From Myrica gale (Eukaryota > Streptophyta > Magnoliopsida > Fagales > Myricaceae): a stretch of DNA of 64,000 nt. The stretch spans positions 7,445,001 to 7,509,000 of the forward strand of contig OZ005612.1 in the NCBI GenBank assembly GCA_963930655.1. The letters are read 5' to 3'. Position numbers and translations under genes: made by a program. This document shows, piece after piece, positions 47,390 through 59,089 of the stretch; within the stretch, counting starts at the first letter, position 1, and every line of letters begins with the position of its first letter. A model generated the notes under the pieces. The model saw nothing but the letters and a program-made list of their open reading frames with translations, did no database searches and was not told the DNA's origin.

Positions 47390-47640
47390 AAGTAAGATGA
47401 CTTGGAGATCATTCGGTCTAAAGAAGGGGATTCTGAAGAAACACGTAAAGATCAAGATCTGTTGTCAAGATTCAAGTTCTCAAGCTTGAACGTGTCCTTT
47501 CAAGATGAAGAACACAAGAGGAAGTTCTTGAGAGACAAAGTCATAATAAATCCACGGCCTTGACATGGAGTTAGCGTCGATGCCGGAAAAAGAGCAGGGG
47601 ATTTTCAACTACGAGGAGCTTAAGTCGAGTCTTCGAGAAT
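47390..47640 (+). pseudogene. Second CYP94-like P450 fragment
   Basis: The frame from about 47398 reads DDLEIIRSKEG, then DQDLLSRF, then KFLRDKVI, which is the stretch before the P450 I-helix. From 47548 it repeats in degraded form the segment at 43449-43580 ('atccacggccttgacatgg', 'gttagcgtcg', 'ctacgaggagct'). So part of the P450 exists twice within the Pack-MULE. Confidence 0.7.
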
Positions 47641-47829
47641 AATGCAGGGCAAAATAGGAAGAAAATTTTTTAAGTGGCTCACATGGATAACATGTGCGCT
47701 TAATACCGTCGGTCTTAATGGATAAATTGAATTCGGGGTGGCAATCGACGGAAATAAAAAATTTATGGGCTCAATGTCACGAAATCAAAATAAGGGGGTG
47801 CAAAGTGTATCTTCTCCTATTTTATGGAA

Positions 47830-48798
47830 AAATGAAGAGGAAAGATTTAATTAAATATTATAATATTATTTTATAATTTAATGAAAAAAAGAGATTATTA
47901 TATAATTATTTGGAAATTTTGAGACAGTCTAGTCCGCAGCAGATAATCAATTTTTAGCCCAGTTTGCAAGGAGCCGAATTCCAAACCTTTTGTGCGCAAA
48001 TTTGGGCCACGCTTTCGAGTGACAGCCTCTTAAGTCTGTTCCCTGTCCAGCCTATTTAAAAACAAATCAGGCCCACACCATAAGTTGTACCCAAAAATTA
48101 CGAACCCATTGAAAATAAATTGTTTGCCAACTCGGTTAACACTCGAACCTTCCCCACATTAATGCAACTCTGAACTGTTTACCGTGCCCTTCAAGAAGCA
48201 GATTGGGCCTTTGACCGTGAACTCCAGCCAATAAACAGCATTTGTTTAAGCACAAATTTAAACACACGAAGAGGCCGAATCACAGTGCTCATTTTCTAGA
48301 TTTTCAAGGCCAACAGAAGCACTGTTATAGGCAGCATTTTGACAGATTTGCACCGAATAGAAGGGTATTGTACAGGGGGAGTGTTCAAATACTTAGGGAA
48401 GGTTTTATGGGTCCTGTTGGCTGTCCCAACGCAGAAATAGAAGATTTCCTTCATGGTTTCAGATTTAGCAAAAAGGGAGATATGTAGGAATCAAAATTTG
48501 AGAGGACCTCATCCTTTAAGGATTCAAAGGTCTATTGAATTAGAATCATCATATCACACTCCTATCTAAGACTCTAAAACAAGGCGAGAAAGTGTCTCCA
48601 ACAAACTCAAGGTTGCCATACGATGGAGAAAGATTGAACACAATACTAAGTGTGCTGTTTTTATTATGTGCACTTATGTACTTGGTTTGGTGTGCTTTTT
48701 GTTTTAGTTGGACACAATACTACTTGATAAGTATATCTAAATGTGGTGTGTTTTTTATCTTATTTGAACACAATGTTGTTTTGTAAGTATTCGGGTTG
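47830..48798. other. Intergenic, no gene recognised
   Basis: A small open frame at 48242-48487 (81 residues) has no similarity I know. No repeats with clear ends. Confidence 0.35.
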
Positions 48799-48807
48799 TA
48801 AATTTTT

Positions 48808-49534
48808 GGGAAAAATTCACTTTGCACCCCTAAAGTTTGGGGTCATTTCTACGTTGCACCAACTTATTGATTTCGTTAGAATTAAATATCAAAGTACCAT
48901 TTTCAGTTAATTTACACCCTCCAGCTCATATTCCCGTTACTTATCACGGCAAACTAAGGACGTGCCGTCCACGTGACCAAACAAACATCAGACTTCTCGT
49001 TTTGCCATTCTTTAATGAATATAGACGTTGAACATCATTCGGGAGAAAATATCTAAGTCTTTGAAATTTCCACTCTTTGACGATACTAGTGGCCTCTGTT
49101 GTCTTCAACGGTTACCATTTGCTGTGATTCCAGTTGCAAAATTAGTAGTTAAATTTTTATGGTTGCCATACCTGTACCAGACCCGAGATCTCTTGAAATC
49201 TTGCAATTGGAATCACGACAAATGGTAACCGCTGAAGACAACAGAGGCCACTGGTATCGTCGAAGAGTGGAAATTTCGAAGACTTAGATATTTTTTCCCG
49301 AATGATGTTCAACGTCTATATTCATTAAAGAAGGGCAAAATATGAAGTCTTATGTTTGTTTGGTCACGTGGAAGACACGTCCTTGGTTTGTCATGAGAAG
49401 TAACAATAATATGAGTTGGAGGGTGTAAATTAACGGAAAGTGGTACTTTGATGTTTAACTCTAACGAAATCAATAAAAGTGAGTGCAACATAGAAATGAT
49501 CCCAAACTTTGGAGGTGCAAAGTGAATTTTCCCC
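48808..49534. mobile_element. 727-bp foldback element with long arms
   Basis: Arms of about 330 bp (48808-49140, 49200-49534) are highly similar inverted repeats, for example 'cagaggccactggtatcgtc' against its partner at 49080-49100. Ends GGGAAAAATTCACTTTGCACC and the complement of GGGGAAAATTCACTTTGCACC agree in their first 20 bases but for one. The 9-bp duplication TAAATTTTT lies at 48799-48807 and 49535-49543. The end type resembles that of the P450 Pack-MULE. Transcription through it would give a long hairpin. Confidence 0.9.
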
Positions 49535-49544
49535 TAAATTTTTT

Positions 49545-51660
49545 CAAGTGTCTGATAGTTCATGTTGAGCATTATTTTTCTATATTTGAAAATGGTCATC
49601 AAATGATGAATAGATGCTTCTAAGATAGAAAATTTAAATGACATGAATTTCAAAATGTGGAAAAGACACATGACATACCTACTCACACATGAAAAAATAT
49701 TATATGTTCTTATAAACTCACAGCTGACAACTGAACCGTCGGTGGGGAGAACTGGCCGGGCTGACCAAATTTGGTGGTCAGTTTGGTTTGGTCAGTTGGG
49801 CTTTATCACATCCATTCCTCCTTCCTTCAAAACCCTCATTGTCTTATTGATTACTTGCTTATAATCGAAACTGCAACAATCACCAACCGTTGTGCTCTTA
49901 AATTTTTTTTGTTTCACAACTCTTAATTTCGCCAGTAAAAAATAACTTAATATCAAAACACATAACTAATGCTATATTAGAAAAATATTACCGCAAATCT
50001 CCATTATCATACCGTGTGCCCAAAATCGCAGATGGTTGAGTTGTTGGTTTCTTGCCAAGGGGACAGGTCATGTACGGTCGTGAGGACTGGGAGAGGAGAG
50101 AGAGGGAGAGAGAGAGAAAGGAGATGGAGGGCAAGAGGTTGTGTCGGCGGCAAGGGGAAGGTGGGGGGCTAGAGTGAGATGAAAACTCGAAAAGGGGGGA
50201 TTCGATTAAGGGTTGGGGAAGAGGGTTGTTACGGGGAGAATTAGGGTTTTTAATTAAATAACAAAAATTCCCTAAACCGTGGACCGAATTAAGGCCCTCT
50301 GTTTGGGGAAGGTCTGGGCCGACAGCTGAATCAGGTCTTCCCACAACTGACCGGACTCAGTTGGTTTCAGACTAATTGTGAACAACTCTAGTACAAGTTA
50401 TTCAAGTATTATGTGGAATACCATGTGCAACTCGTGGGCTATAATGCCTCATTATGTCATATTTTTACACGCATTTTGAGATCCAATCATGCAACAATTT
50501 TCTACACCCAAAGGTGTGTAGATATGCAAAGAGATCGAATAATCCAACGAAGAGAAAAGCATTTAAGTAAGACCTTAAGCATGCAACGCCTATACTAGAC
50601 TTCACCAACTAAGATTCGACTATGCATGTTGTTTCCAAGCAAGCTTATACGATTGGCCATTTTGGGCTGGCAAGGGCAGATTATGCCATTTGTCTAAAAG
50701 ACTTAAGATGCCCTAAGTAGGAATACTTGTTACTTTAGGTAATCTCCCTAGAATGGCCGGTTAGCCCTTGGCTTTTGGGCTGGATTTTCTTGCCCAAATC
50801 AAGCCCAATTACATCTAGTTCAAGCCTAGTTTCTCCAAGACCCAATAAGCCCTATTCAAGCCCACAAATCCAAGATTTTCAGCCCTCAAATGAGTCCATA
50901 TCCAGCCTAAGCCTCATCCCACATTAGACAATGATTTTTTTTTGAAAATATTACACCAAGAGACCAAAATTATAGCTTAACAAATTAATAATTGAGAGGG
51001 CATACAATTCATGATAAAGAAAATAAATTAGGCACATGGTATAAAATTCACATTAAGCAATTTGATACTTGCAAAAGTATAAAATGAGAAGTAGGGCATT
51101 AGGTAAAAGGATGCATTAGTGAAATAGCCTTAGGAAATTTAATTAATCATCTAATTAGGCAATTTAATACAATAATAAAACTTAGACTATATTACATAAA
51201 TTTATACATTAAAATGGGACAAAAATAATAATTAGAGGTGCAAACTGTCAATACTCCATATTTAAAGAGTACAAAATCTATTTACTTTTTCAATTTTAAT
51301 ATGTAGATTATAAAATTAAAAATATTTCTTGGAATCGAGAAATATGATATCAACTAATTACACGAGCAGATTAGAAATAATCATATAGTCATCCAGACGA
51401 GGTGCATTGTGGACTGCAAAACTTATAATCTCTAGGGATACAATTAGATTCGGATTATAATGATAAAAGCAGTGAAATTATCATCACATAATAAGCACAA
51501 GAACATCAATACTAGCTTAACAAAAAAGCAAAAACAAAAATGACATCAATGCTAATGAGAATTGCCTTGGGTAGGGATGTACAACCCTAGTGTAGGTGTC
51601 GGTCTGGATAGGCCGATTTTCAAATATGGGTCACCTATGCCTACTTTGTTAAGGGCAAAA
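49545..51660. other. Intergenic, no gene recognised
   Basis: A GA-rich tract lies at about 50085-50135. 'tgaacaactctag' at about 50378-50390 looks like a hAT end without a visible partner. 50600-51560 is AT-rich and repeat-poor. I see no gene. Confidence 0.35.
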
Positions 51661-52093
51661 ATTGGCCCTTAGCGGTGACGATTTTAGCGGTAACAGTTTC
51701 AGGTTAATATACATTCATATTGAGCCATTTTTTTAGCATTTTATGTATTTGGCCCAATGTATTTTTTTTCTTTTTTCGTTTGGTCCATTGATCACATATC
51801 AATAAAATCTAAAATCAATAATATTAAATAATATCTTAAAAGATAAGTGAGTACTAGTTTTGAGCACAAATGTTAAGAAACTCATATCGGTAAGTACCAT
51901 TTAAGGGCATAAACGTACACCTACATCATATAAATTGTCTACAAACAAACTATAGAATGAGCAGCGGTGGCGGTGACAGTTTTAGCGGTGACGGTTTCAG
52001 GTTAACCTACATTCATATTGAACCATTTTTTAACATTTTACGCACTTGGCCTAATGTTTTTTTCCTTTTCTTTTGGTCCATTGATCATATATC

Positions 52094-53562
52094 CAGGGGC
52101 AGAACCACGTGTGGACAGCCACCCCCCATGGCCAGAAAATTTCTTCAATTTTTTTTAATATGTGTTAAGAGCCTAGCTTGCCCCCAAACAATCCAAGCCT
52201 GACCCCCAACTGCCCAGGTGCCCAGGCCCTCATTTTTTTTTTATTTCATTGTACATAATGTGAAATAAGTACTCTTTGTAAGAAATGAAGTGAAATTCAC
52301 TTTTTGATTTTTTTGTGTTAGTTTTTCTTCTTTGTTCTCTTTGGCTATGATGTATTAAACTTTACTCTATATATCTACATGGATTTATAAATTTCAATTC
52401 ATAAGAAATGTATGATTTAATTGCTTCAAGAGCTTTCAAGAAGCAACAAAAAATTTAAGGCCAATTTGTTGACCAAATTAGACCATCTAATTTGGAGAAG
52501 TAGAGACAAATCATATAGCACATATAACATTTATGGTTGTTCGTATTAATTATCGGACAATGTGAACCCGACAATATTCAATAATTTGGATGCTCATCTG
52601 CTACGAAACTCAGACAAACCATAAGGATCAATAGCGAATTAAATGAGTAGAATGGAAACAAAATAGCTTAGAAAATAATATACCAAATATGGCCAAACAT
52701 TTCAAAATTTTCTTCCCCTCCCATTGGGGTATGGAGTTGTGTTTTATCTCAATGCTCTATCTTACAATTGATCATGACATGTTGCCTCATCCGCCAGCAA
52801 TAACACACTACATTACACTCCTCAGTTGATTATCCACTCATATACATTAAGCTCATCTCATACTTTGATCTTTTGTAGCCCCAGCCCCAGCTCCATTCAA
52901 TCTATCACATGACCGATCACCGAGGCTATCGTCGTTATTCTTACAGCCTAGATGACGAAATTAGAGTACAAGGGAGCATTACGAGATATAATAAATAGGA
53001 GTTGCTACCTCAGGACAACTAAAATTTTGAATTGATCATATTATGCTTAGAGATCAACTTCAAACCTACATTTATGATGTGAGAAGTCACGATACTTTTT
53101 CTGAGCTTCAAAATATTAGAGATCTTGCTGTGAAGATGATTGAGACAAGAAAACATACTCTATATCTATTGGTTTATCAGCTGATTGAGTTGAAATTGAT
53201 CTTACCAGGTGCAACTGCAACCATTGTGAGAGTGTTCTCTGCGATGAAGTTTATTAAAACTGATTTGCGTAATAAGATAGGAGATGAATGAATAAATGAT
53301 AGTTTAGTGGTATACATCGAGAGAGAAATTTTTGAAACTATTGAGAACGAAGTTATTTTACAACGTTTTCAGAATATGTAGTCCTGTAAGATCCAATTGC
53401 AACATTTGAGTATCAGTAAATAGTATGATACATGTATTTCAATATTTTTAGTGTTTTTAATACTTAATTTTTTATACTTTAACTCTAAGATATTTTTTTT
53501 GTAATACGTAGTAATTTTTTTTTCATTTGACCCCTTTGATTGGATTCTTGGTTCCGCTACTG
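52094..53562 (+). mobile_element. Deleted hAT element with 8-bp TSD
   Basis: Ends CAGGGGCAGAACCACG and the complement of CAGTAGCGGAACCAAG. An 8-bp duplication CATATATC flanks it (52086-52093, 53563-53570). Inside, 53043-53291 and on to about 53380 encode the C-terminal hATC part of a transposase very like that at 44640-45332. The rest of the gene is lost, so the element depends on another transposase. Confidence 0.93.
53043..53380 (+). pseudogene. hAT transposase C-terminal remnant (hATC)
   Basis: It opens LRDQLQTYIYDVRSHDTFSE, continues LPGATATIVRVFSAMKFI and breaks at TGA after GDE. It then continues in frame as NDSLVVYIEREIFETIENE. The same TGA occurs in the copy near 44766, in place of a tryptophan codon in the family. 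Confidence 0.85.
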
Positions 53563-53719
53563 CATATATCAATAAAATTAAAAAATATCTTAAAAGATAA
53601 GACGAGTACTAGTTTTGAGCACAAATGTTAAGAAACTCATATCGATAAGTACCGTTTAAGGGCATAAACGTACACCAACATGACACAAATTGTCTACAAA
53701 CAAGCTATAGAATGAGCAG

Positions 53720-54360
53720 CAGCAGTACTGATCATGGCATTTGATCAGAATTTGAAGTGACAGAGATCTTGTTACTTTCTGATTTCTTGAGGATTTGGTG
53801 TTAATATATATATATATACTTTGACAAGATAAGATAAGATATATATATTTACAAACCTTCAAACTTAGTTTACTCTAACCCTAGAATAAATAAAATTCCC
53901 TGCTCTTCCCGGCCAACAATATTATTAGTTTATATATATATATAATATACATAGCTAGAGACAGCAAGCCTTTCATGGGACAAGTTGTAACACTTAGATG
54001 GTTGAATGGAACAATTATATATGAAAAGAATAATATAAAAAATTAAAATCTGGTTTCTAGTATCCGAGATCCCGCTATCGGTAACCGAGATCCCGGTGCC
54101 GGATAAAGTGGAGAGAGAAATGATTTGATGAATCATGAAAAAATTGTAAAAAACCAACGTAAACAAAGGATTTTTCCCTAGATTGGCTAAAAAGGCCACC
54201 GGCACCGGATTTTACGGGCGGCATTGAACAGCCCCAGCCTTTGGTAGCTAGACCAATGAGACCCACCAAAGATCGCGTGACCGGGACTTACTATTCTTCA
54301 CCCTTCAGACTACAATTAGAGTACAGACCAGGGAGGACCCAATCCATACAGGTTAAAGGA
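53720..54360. other. AT-rich spacer with (TA)n runs
   Basis: (TA)n occurs at about 53804-53818 and 53933-53943. 'ccgagatcccg' occurs twice near 54065-54095. I searched here for the missing BPA1-like 3' exons and did not find them. Confidence 0.4.
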
Positions 54361-54364
54361 TTAC

Positions 54365-56505
54365 CATGCTTTGAGTAGCCTCAGGGGGCAGCTGGTAACC
54401 ATCAAAAGGAGTAATGGAGACAGAAAGATCAGCTATTAAAGCTCCCTGAGTAGGCAAATAAGAACAATTGAAATAAAAATACAAATACAAATATATCCAA
54501 CTGCTATCCTACAGACGTTAAATGTCATGGAAGGCATGCAAAGATGACACCTCCATGGTCGCTTTGAGGCATGGCGACTGCCTTCCCGTGAGACCTTGAT
54601 ACTTCTTCATGAAGGCATTTGCCACGAAATGGCATGGCCACTCTCTTAAGAAGACTGACTAAAGTATGACTAAAAGAGACTTCCACACACAGGACTACCA
54701 TTTAAATTAGTCGAATTTTTGTATACTTAGAGTCTCTTAATGCTTGTATTATTATTAAGTTTCCAAGTTTTTGGTTTTTGACAGTTAGGGGTCCTCAAGG
54801 CTCACTTATTAAATATCCTCCATTCCCTAATTGCCTGAAAAAGTTTCAGTGTAAATCACATAATAATTAACCGTTCCAACTGCCATCCCTCTGGATAAAC
54901 ATACTGATAGGAGCATTGCTGTATCTGCTCCCTGTGAATCCTTGAAAGTAACATAGGCAAGCTGGATCCTATCAGTTTCCCTGCCAAAAGCATAACCAAT
55001 TTTTTTAGAGAATGAGGGGGTACCTTGAACTTCTAGTTTGCATATAATTCAAATGTACTGACCTTTGCATTTCTACATATTGAATGTCACCAGAGAATGA
55101 AAAGAATTCTTTGATATCTCTCGCAGAAGCAGCTAGTGAAATGTTACTGACCTTAACTGTTTTTATCTGTAAGGAGTAAAGGAAGAAATAAATCTTGTTA
55201 CTTTTCCCCCAAGGAGCAACAGCATCAGGAGCAAACTTTTCGGCTATTTACACTGACTTAAGCTGAAGACTGGATTAATTAAAAAATTGGACCTAGGTGA
55301 AAAACAACTTTCAGTGCAAGCTCTTTACAGAAAACCAAACGATTTGTAGTTACTGAATCTGAAAAACAGGTAGTTAAGTGATTGAATGAAACAAGCCTTT
55401 CACTTTAATGAATTCCCAAGTCTCATTCACAACCTCCAAGGTCCCATGTAAATATGAAGACGCTGTTACTATAACTATTGGTAGTGCTGCTGCAGATGCT
55501 ATTGGTAGTACTAAAACAATTACTATTTTGTTGTTGCTGAAAATTTTCAAAAGCAAATGTCTGCATTCCGCAATTCTAGAAGGAAACACTCTCTTTGCTA
55601 CTAATATCCGGCTAATGGACAAAACTCCACTGTTAATGGCAGTAGAAATTGCTATGCTTAAAATTATGTTTCCTCACATCTGAAACATTGATTATCCAGT
55701 TTGGTGTCATTGCCGACTGGGGAAGTGTTCCAATCCCCTGATCAGTATCGTCCGCTGGGACCTGAACGAAAATGCTACATAAGGTGCTTTTCAGGGTTAG
55801 AGGCAAAATAGAAAGCTTTAAAACCACCAACAGGAAAGAAGCAAATAGAATTTAAACCATACAAGAACATATACACCATTTCGTATGTAGCATTGTCATA
55901 TACAACATTCTGCAGTCAAATATAACATAGGATTTCCATATAGTCACTGAGAAGAGAAAAGAACAGAGCACAGTCAAACGCTTCAACAAGCAAAGGAAGA
56001 CTAGGCTGGTAAGAAGACCCTCAAGACTCGAGTCATACCAGACCATGGCTAAGCTCTCAAAATTTAAGAACGTATTACAGGTAGGTGAGGTAAATGTACT
56101 TCAATTGTAGGCTGGGGTTTGCATGCTAAATCCAATTTTTTTCCTTGAACTCGAAATTGACGCACATTTCCATGAAACGAGAAATGGAAACGGAAAAAAG
56201 GACCAGAAAAGAAGGCGTGAAAATACGTGATTTGATCTATGCAAATCACATCCAAGTTCTTTGCTTGAATTGAGGTCCCTGAGCTTAATGTAGATCGAAT
56301 CAAGCGTTTTTAAGGGTCTAACGGGTCGGTTCAATCACTCATATTCCTTACCCATACGGATCATTAGCAATCAGACAATATCGTCAATCAAATCTGTCAG
56401 CATCAATGGCAACGAGCTGCGAATCGCGACGGATCTAATTCTAAGCCCCGAATATAACTACCAATGACGCATGCAACATATTTGTGCAAACAAACTCACC
56501 GGCAT
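54365..56505 (-). CDS. BPA1-like RRM protein gene, 5' part only
   Basis: Four exons join in phase: 56500-56505 (ATGCCG), 55063-55166, 54905-54980 and 54365-54445. They encode 89 residues that form an RRM-like fold: IKTVKVSNISLAASARDIKE, FFSFSGDIQYVEMQ, LAYVTFKDSQGADTAMLLS, then GALIADLSVSITPFDGYQLP. This matches the N-terminal domain of plant BPA1 (binding partner of ACD11) proteins, which act in cell-death and immune control. A donor follows 54365, but the lysine-rich C-terminal half (about 150 residues more) was not found downstream. The gene may be truncated, or its last exons may be beyond a very long intron. Confidence 0.8.
55170..56495 (-). other. Intron 1 of the BPA1-like gene
   Basis: About 1.3 kb. 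A small open frame (55374-55622, minus) has no known similarity. No transposon ends were identified. Confidence 0.4.
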
Positions 56506-56972
56506 TTCGAGATTGCGGAAGAGCTTCACAGTATCGACAGCGAAAACCGACGTCCAGAGAGACAGAGGAAGATGACAAGAAAATGTACGGGAGACTCAGG
56601 GAGAAACAAGCCAGCGCAAACTGGTGGACAAAGAGACGAGAGAAGGAGAGGGATCTGGTAATTTTATACGAACTTAATCCACGTAGGAAGCCACGGAATT
56701 GGGGTCTTTTCTTTTATTTATATATTTTTCTCAGCGGGAAGTTCGCGCGATTCTCAGGAGAAGGTTTTTTTTTTTTTCTAGACTCAGGAGAAGGTTTTGC
56801 TCATTGGCTATGTGGGTCGATTTTGGGAGCTCTGATTGTTCGACAAGGAATATTGGCCTAATTGTTAATAATCTTGTTGCCCCGGTCCCTTTCGTCCGTT
56901 CACATAGTGGCTCCCTCGTCTTTTTTTTTTTTTCTTTTTTTTAAGAAATACTTATTGATTTTGGTAGCTCCA

Positions 56973-57612
56973 TCTAAAGGTGGTTAACGGTAATGTAGGT
57001 GACGGTTTGGTGAAAATCGTCACCGTCACTGTAATTGACGGAATCACATAATTGACACCGCCACCGCACCGCTAAGGCACAATAACCGCTATTGTCTGTG
57101 ACGGTATTAACGGTAATGGTTATACGGTAATCGCTTAAACCGTATAACAGTTGTGCCAAAAAAATGGATTTTTTCCTTGGGTTTTTTCATTTTTTTACTG
57201 TTTTGAGCTGTTTAAATTTATAACATAATATCATAATCAATAATCATATCAAATTGACAAATATCGTAACATACTCAAACATAATATCATAATCATTATA
57301 ATCATAACAAATATAATAAGTTGTCCAAAAGTTCAACATAATATCATATTCAAACATAAAGACTAAAGTCTAATAAAAGTGTCCAACAATGTGACATAAA
57401 CCAACTAACATATTCCAACAAAAGCTAAACAAGAGTATGTCACATAATCAATAATCATCTTAAGTGTCAACTATGAGTGGTTAACGGTAGTGTAGGTGAC
57501 AGTTTGGCGAAAACTGTCACCGTCACTGCAATTGACGGAATCACATAACCGCCCTTAGCGGTGACGGTTTTAGCGGTTAAAACGGTCACCGCCGATGCAA
57601 ATGAACACCTCT
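56973..57612. repeat. hAT-like non-autonomous repeat rich in GTGACGG/CCGTCAC
   Basis: The ends 'aaaggtggttaacgg' and the complement of 'gaggtgttcatttgc', with near-duplications TAGCTCCA and TAGCTCTA outside, suggest a hAT-type element. A 75-bp direct repeat (about 56978-57052 and 57475-57549) contains an imperfect palindrome, GTGACGGTTTGG with CGTCACCGTCAC. Related 'agcggtgacggttttagcgg' text also occurs at 51671 and 51975. Confidence 0.5.
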
Positions 57613-57864
57613 AGCTCTATCGAGTGCAACAGTGGGGGAGGTTTCCCCCTCCTCTACACGCACCAGAAGGGGATCTCCCTCTTCAGTCTTCACCTAGTTG
57701 CTTTTTCTTTTTCTTTTTTGTAATTTTCATATTTTAAATACTTAAACATCTTTATACATGGAGGATACTAAAGAGAAATTAAAATATCTTTAGTCCTGAA
57801 ATTTAAATTTTGAAGCACAGATCCTAAAGAGAAATTTAGAAAAAGCGCATGTATTTTTTTCTTA

Positions 57865-58273
57865 ATAGAAAATACATTTTTCACTCATAAACTACCATAG
57901 GTTTTGCACTTTGCACTCTAAACTACCAATTTTGTTACATTGCACCATCTAACTACCAATTTTTGACACTTTACACCCTTTGTCAAATTTTTAGACTAAA
58001 ATGACGATAATGTCCTTGACCCATTTTACATATATTGAATATATTGTTGTCAATTTATTAATTTATCAAGGGTATTATTGTCAAATGAAGGGTGCAAATT
58101 GTATAATATTAGTAGTTAGAGAATGTAATGTGTCACAATGGGTAGTTTAGGGTGCAAAATATCTAATATTGGTAGTTTGAAGATGCAATATCTTAAAGAT
58201 GATAGTTTAGGGTGTAATATATCACTACCCAGTCTACCCTGATAATTTGTGGGGGGAAAATATATTTTTCCAA
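57865..58273. mobile_element. 409-bp foldback element with 9-bp TSD
   Basis: Imperfect inverted arms share 'actaccaat' and 'gcactttgcaccct'-like blocks. The 9-bp duplication TTTTTCTTA lies at 57856-57864 and 58274-58282. No coding sequence. Confidence 0.75.
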
Positions 58274-58289
58274 TTTTTCTTATTTTAAG

Positions 58290-59085
58290 TCAAAGGAAGG
58301 GGTAGAAGACACAAAACATTGAAGAATAAAAGTAGTTCCATATATTCCATTGGCCCTTGTGCCAATGCTTCCCACAGCTGAATTTGAGCAGGTTCTAGGT
58401 GAGAAGGGGACATGGGTTACGTACTTTTCAAAAGACAATTAGGCAGTGTTTTTTTTTTATCCTGTTTTCAGGACGCAAAAAGATTTTGAGTCATACAACG
58501 TTGATGATCTCGTTCCTGTTCCTTCGTAAGACCCTCGAAATTCAAAATTCGTCCAAAGTGAATAATATCTTTTGAATGAAGTAGAAAATCCAACTAGTTC
58601 AGACGAAAATGTGAGAGGTTGGGGGAAGCTCATGAAAATATCAATCAATTTCTTTAGCTGTTTATTACATGATATATCATGACTCTATTTGAGAAATGAT
58701 TTGTCCTCCCATTCCATTGTATCAATCTCGTTCTAGCATTTAAATTAAGGTTACAAATGAATTACATGCTTCAAAATATTTGGGAAAATTTCCATTTTAC
58801 TCCGTGATGGGCACAGGAGACGCCATGTCACGGATGACTCCGATGGTGGTACCCGAAACCAATATTGAGGGATCACATATACCAGAAATAGAAGGTATCG
58901 AATTGCTTTAAAAAACCACTTGCTCCAAAAGTAGATCTTTTGATTGATGTGTGATAAATGTGTCATTTGCCACCATTTCATTTTGATGATCAGATCTTAT
59001 CAAAAGGCACACCTTGATGCATTTTTATAGTTTGGAGGCTAAATGTGATTAAATTTATAGTTCAAACCGGTAAATGATATTTGAG
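58290..59085. other. Spacer, possibly decayed copia sequence
   Basis: No clear gene. Short minus-strand open pieces occur but have no firm similarity. Confidence 0.3.
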
Positions 59086-59089
59086 TGAT

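Larger units (their letters stand above)
42802..47817. mobile_element. Pack-MULE with CYP94-like P450 fragments, hosting a hAT and a MITE
   Basis: Inverted arms of about 190-210 bp: left GGGAAAAGTACACTTTGC, right complementary to GGAGAAGATACACTTTGC. They share 'gtgacattgagccca', 'cgattgccacc' and 'attaagcgcacatg'. A perfect 10-bp duplication TATTTTATGG flanks it (42792-42801, 47818-47827). P450 fragments lie at both sides (43315-44038, 47390-47640). The centre is filled by a hAT (44481 to about 47290). No MULE transposase is present. Confidence 0.88.
51671..53717. repeat. Tandem duplication, about 285-bp unit, second copy split by a hAT
   Basis: Unit 1 is 51671-51962. Unit 2 is 51963-52093 plus 53571-53717. 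Shared blocks are 'gtttcaggttaa', 'acattcatattga', 'tactagttttgagcacaaat' and 'aagggcataaacgtacacc'. The hAT at 52094-53562 lies in unit 2, and unit 1 keeps the unoccupied site CACATATC (51793-51800). Confidence 0.9.

Noticed and set aside
48242..48487. 81-codon open frame
   Set aside because: No similarity, no splice context and ordinary composition.
49719..50390. Possible hAT element between 'cagctgacaactgaacc' and 'gtgaacaactctag'
   Set aside because: The two margins share composition but not sequence order, and no 8-bp duplication could be read.
55408..55683. Opposing open frames inside the BPA1-like intron 1
   Set aside because: Both strands are open here and neither shows a domain. 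They are best explained as chance in intron sequence.
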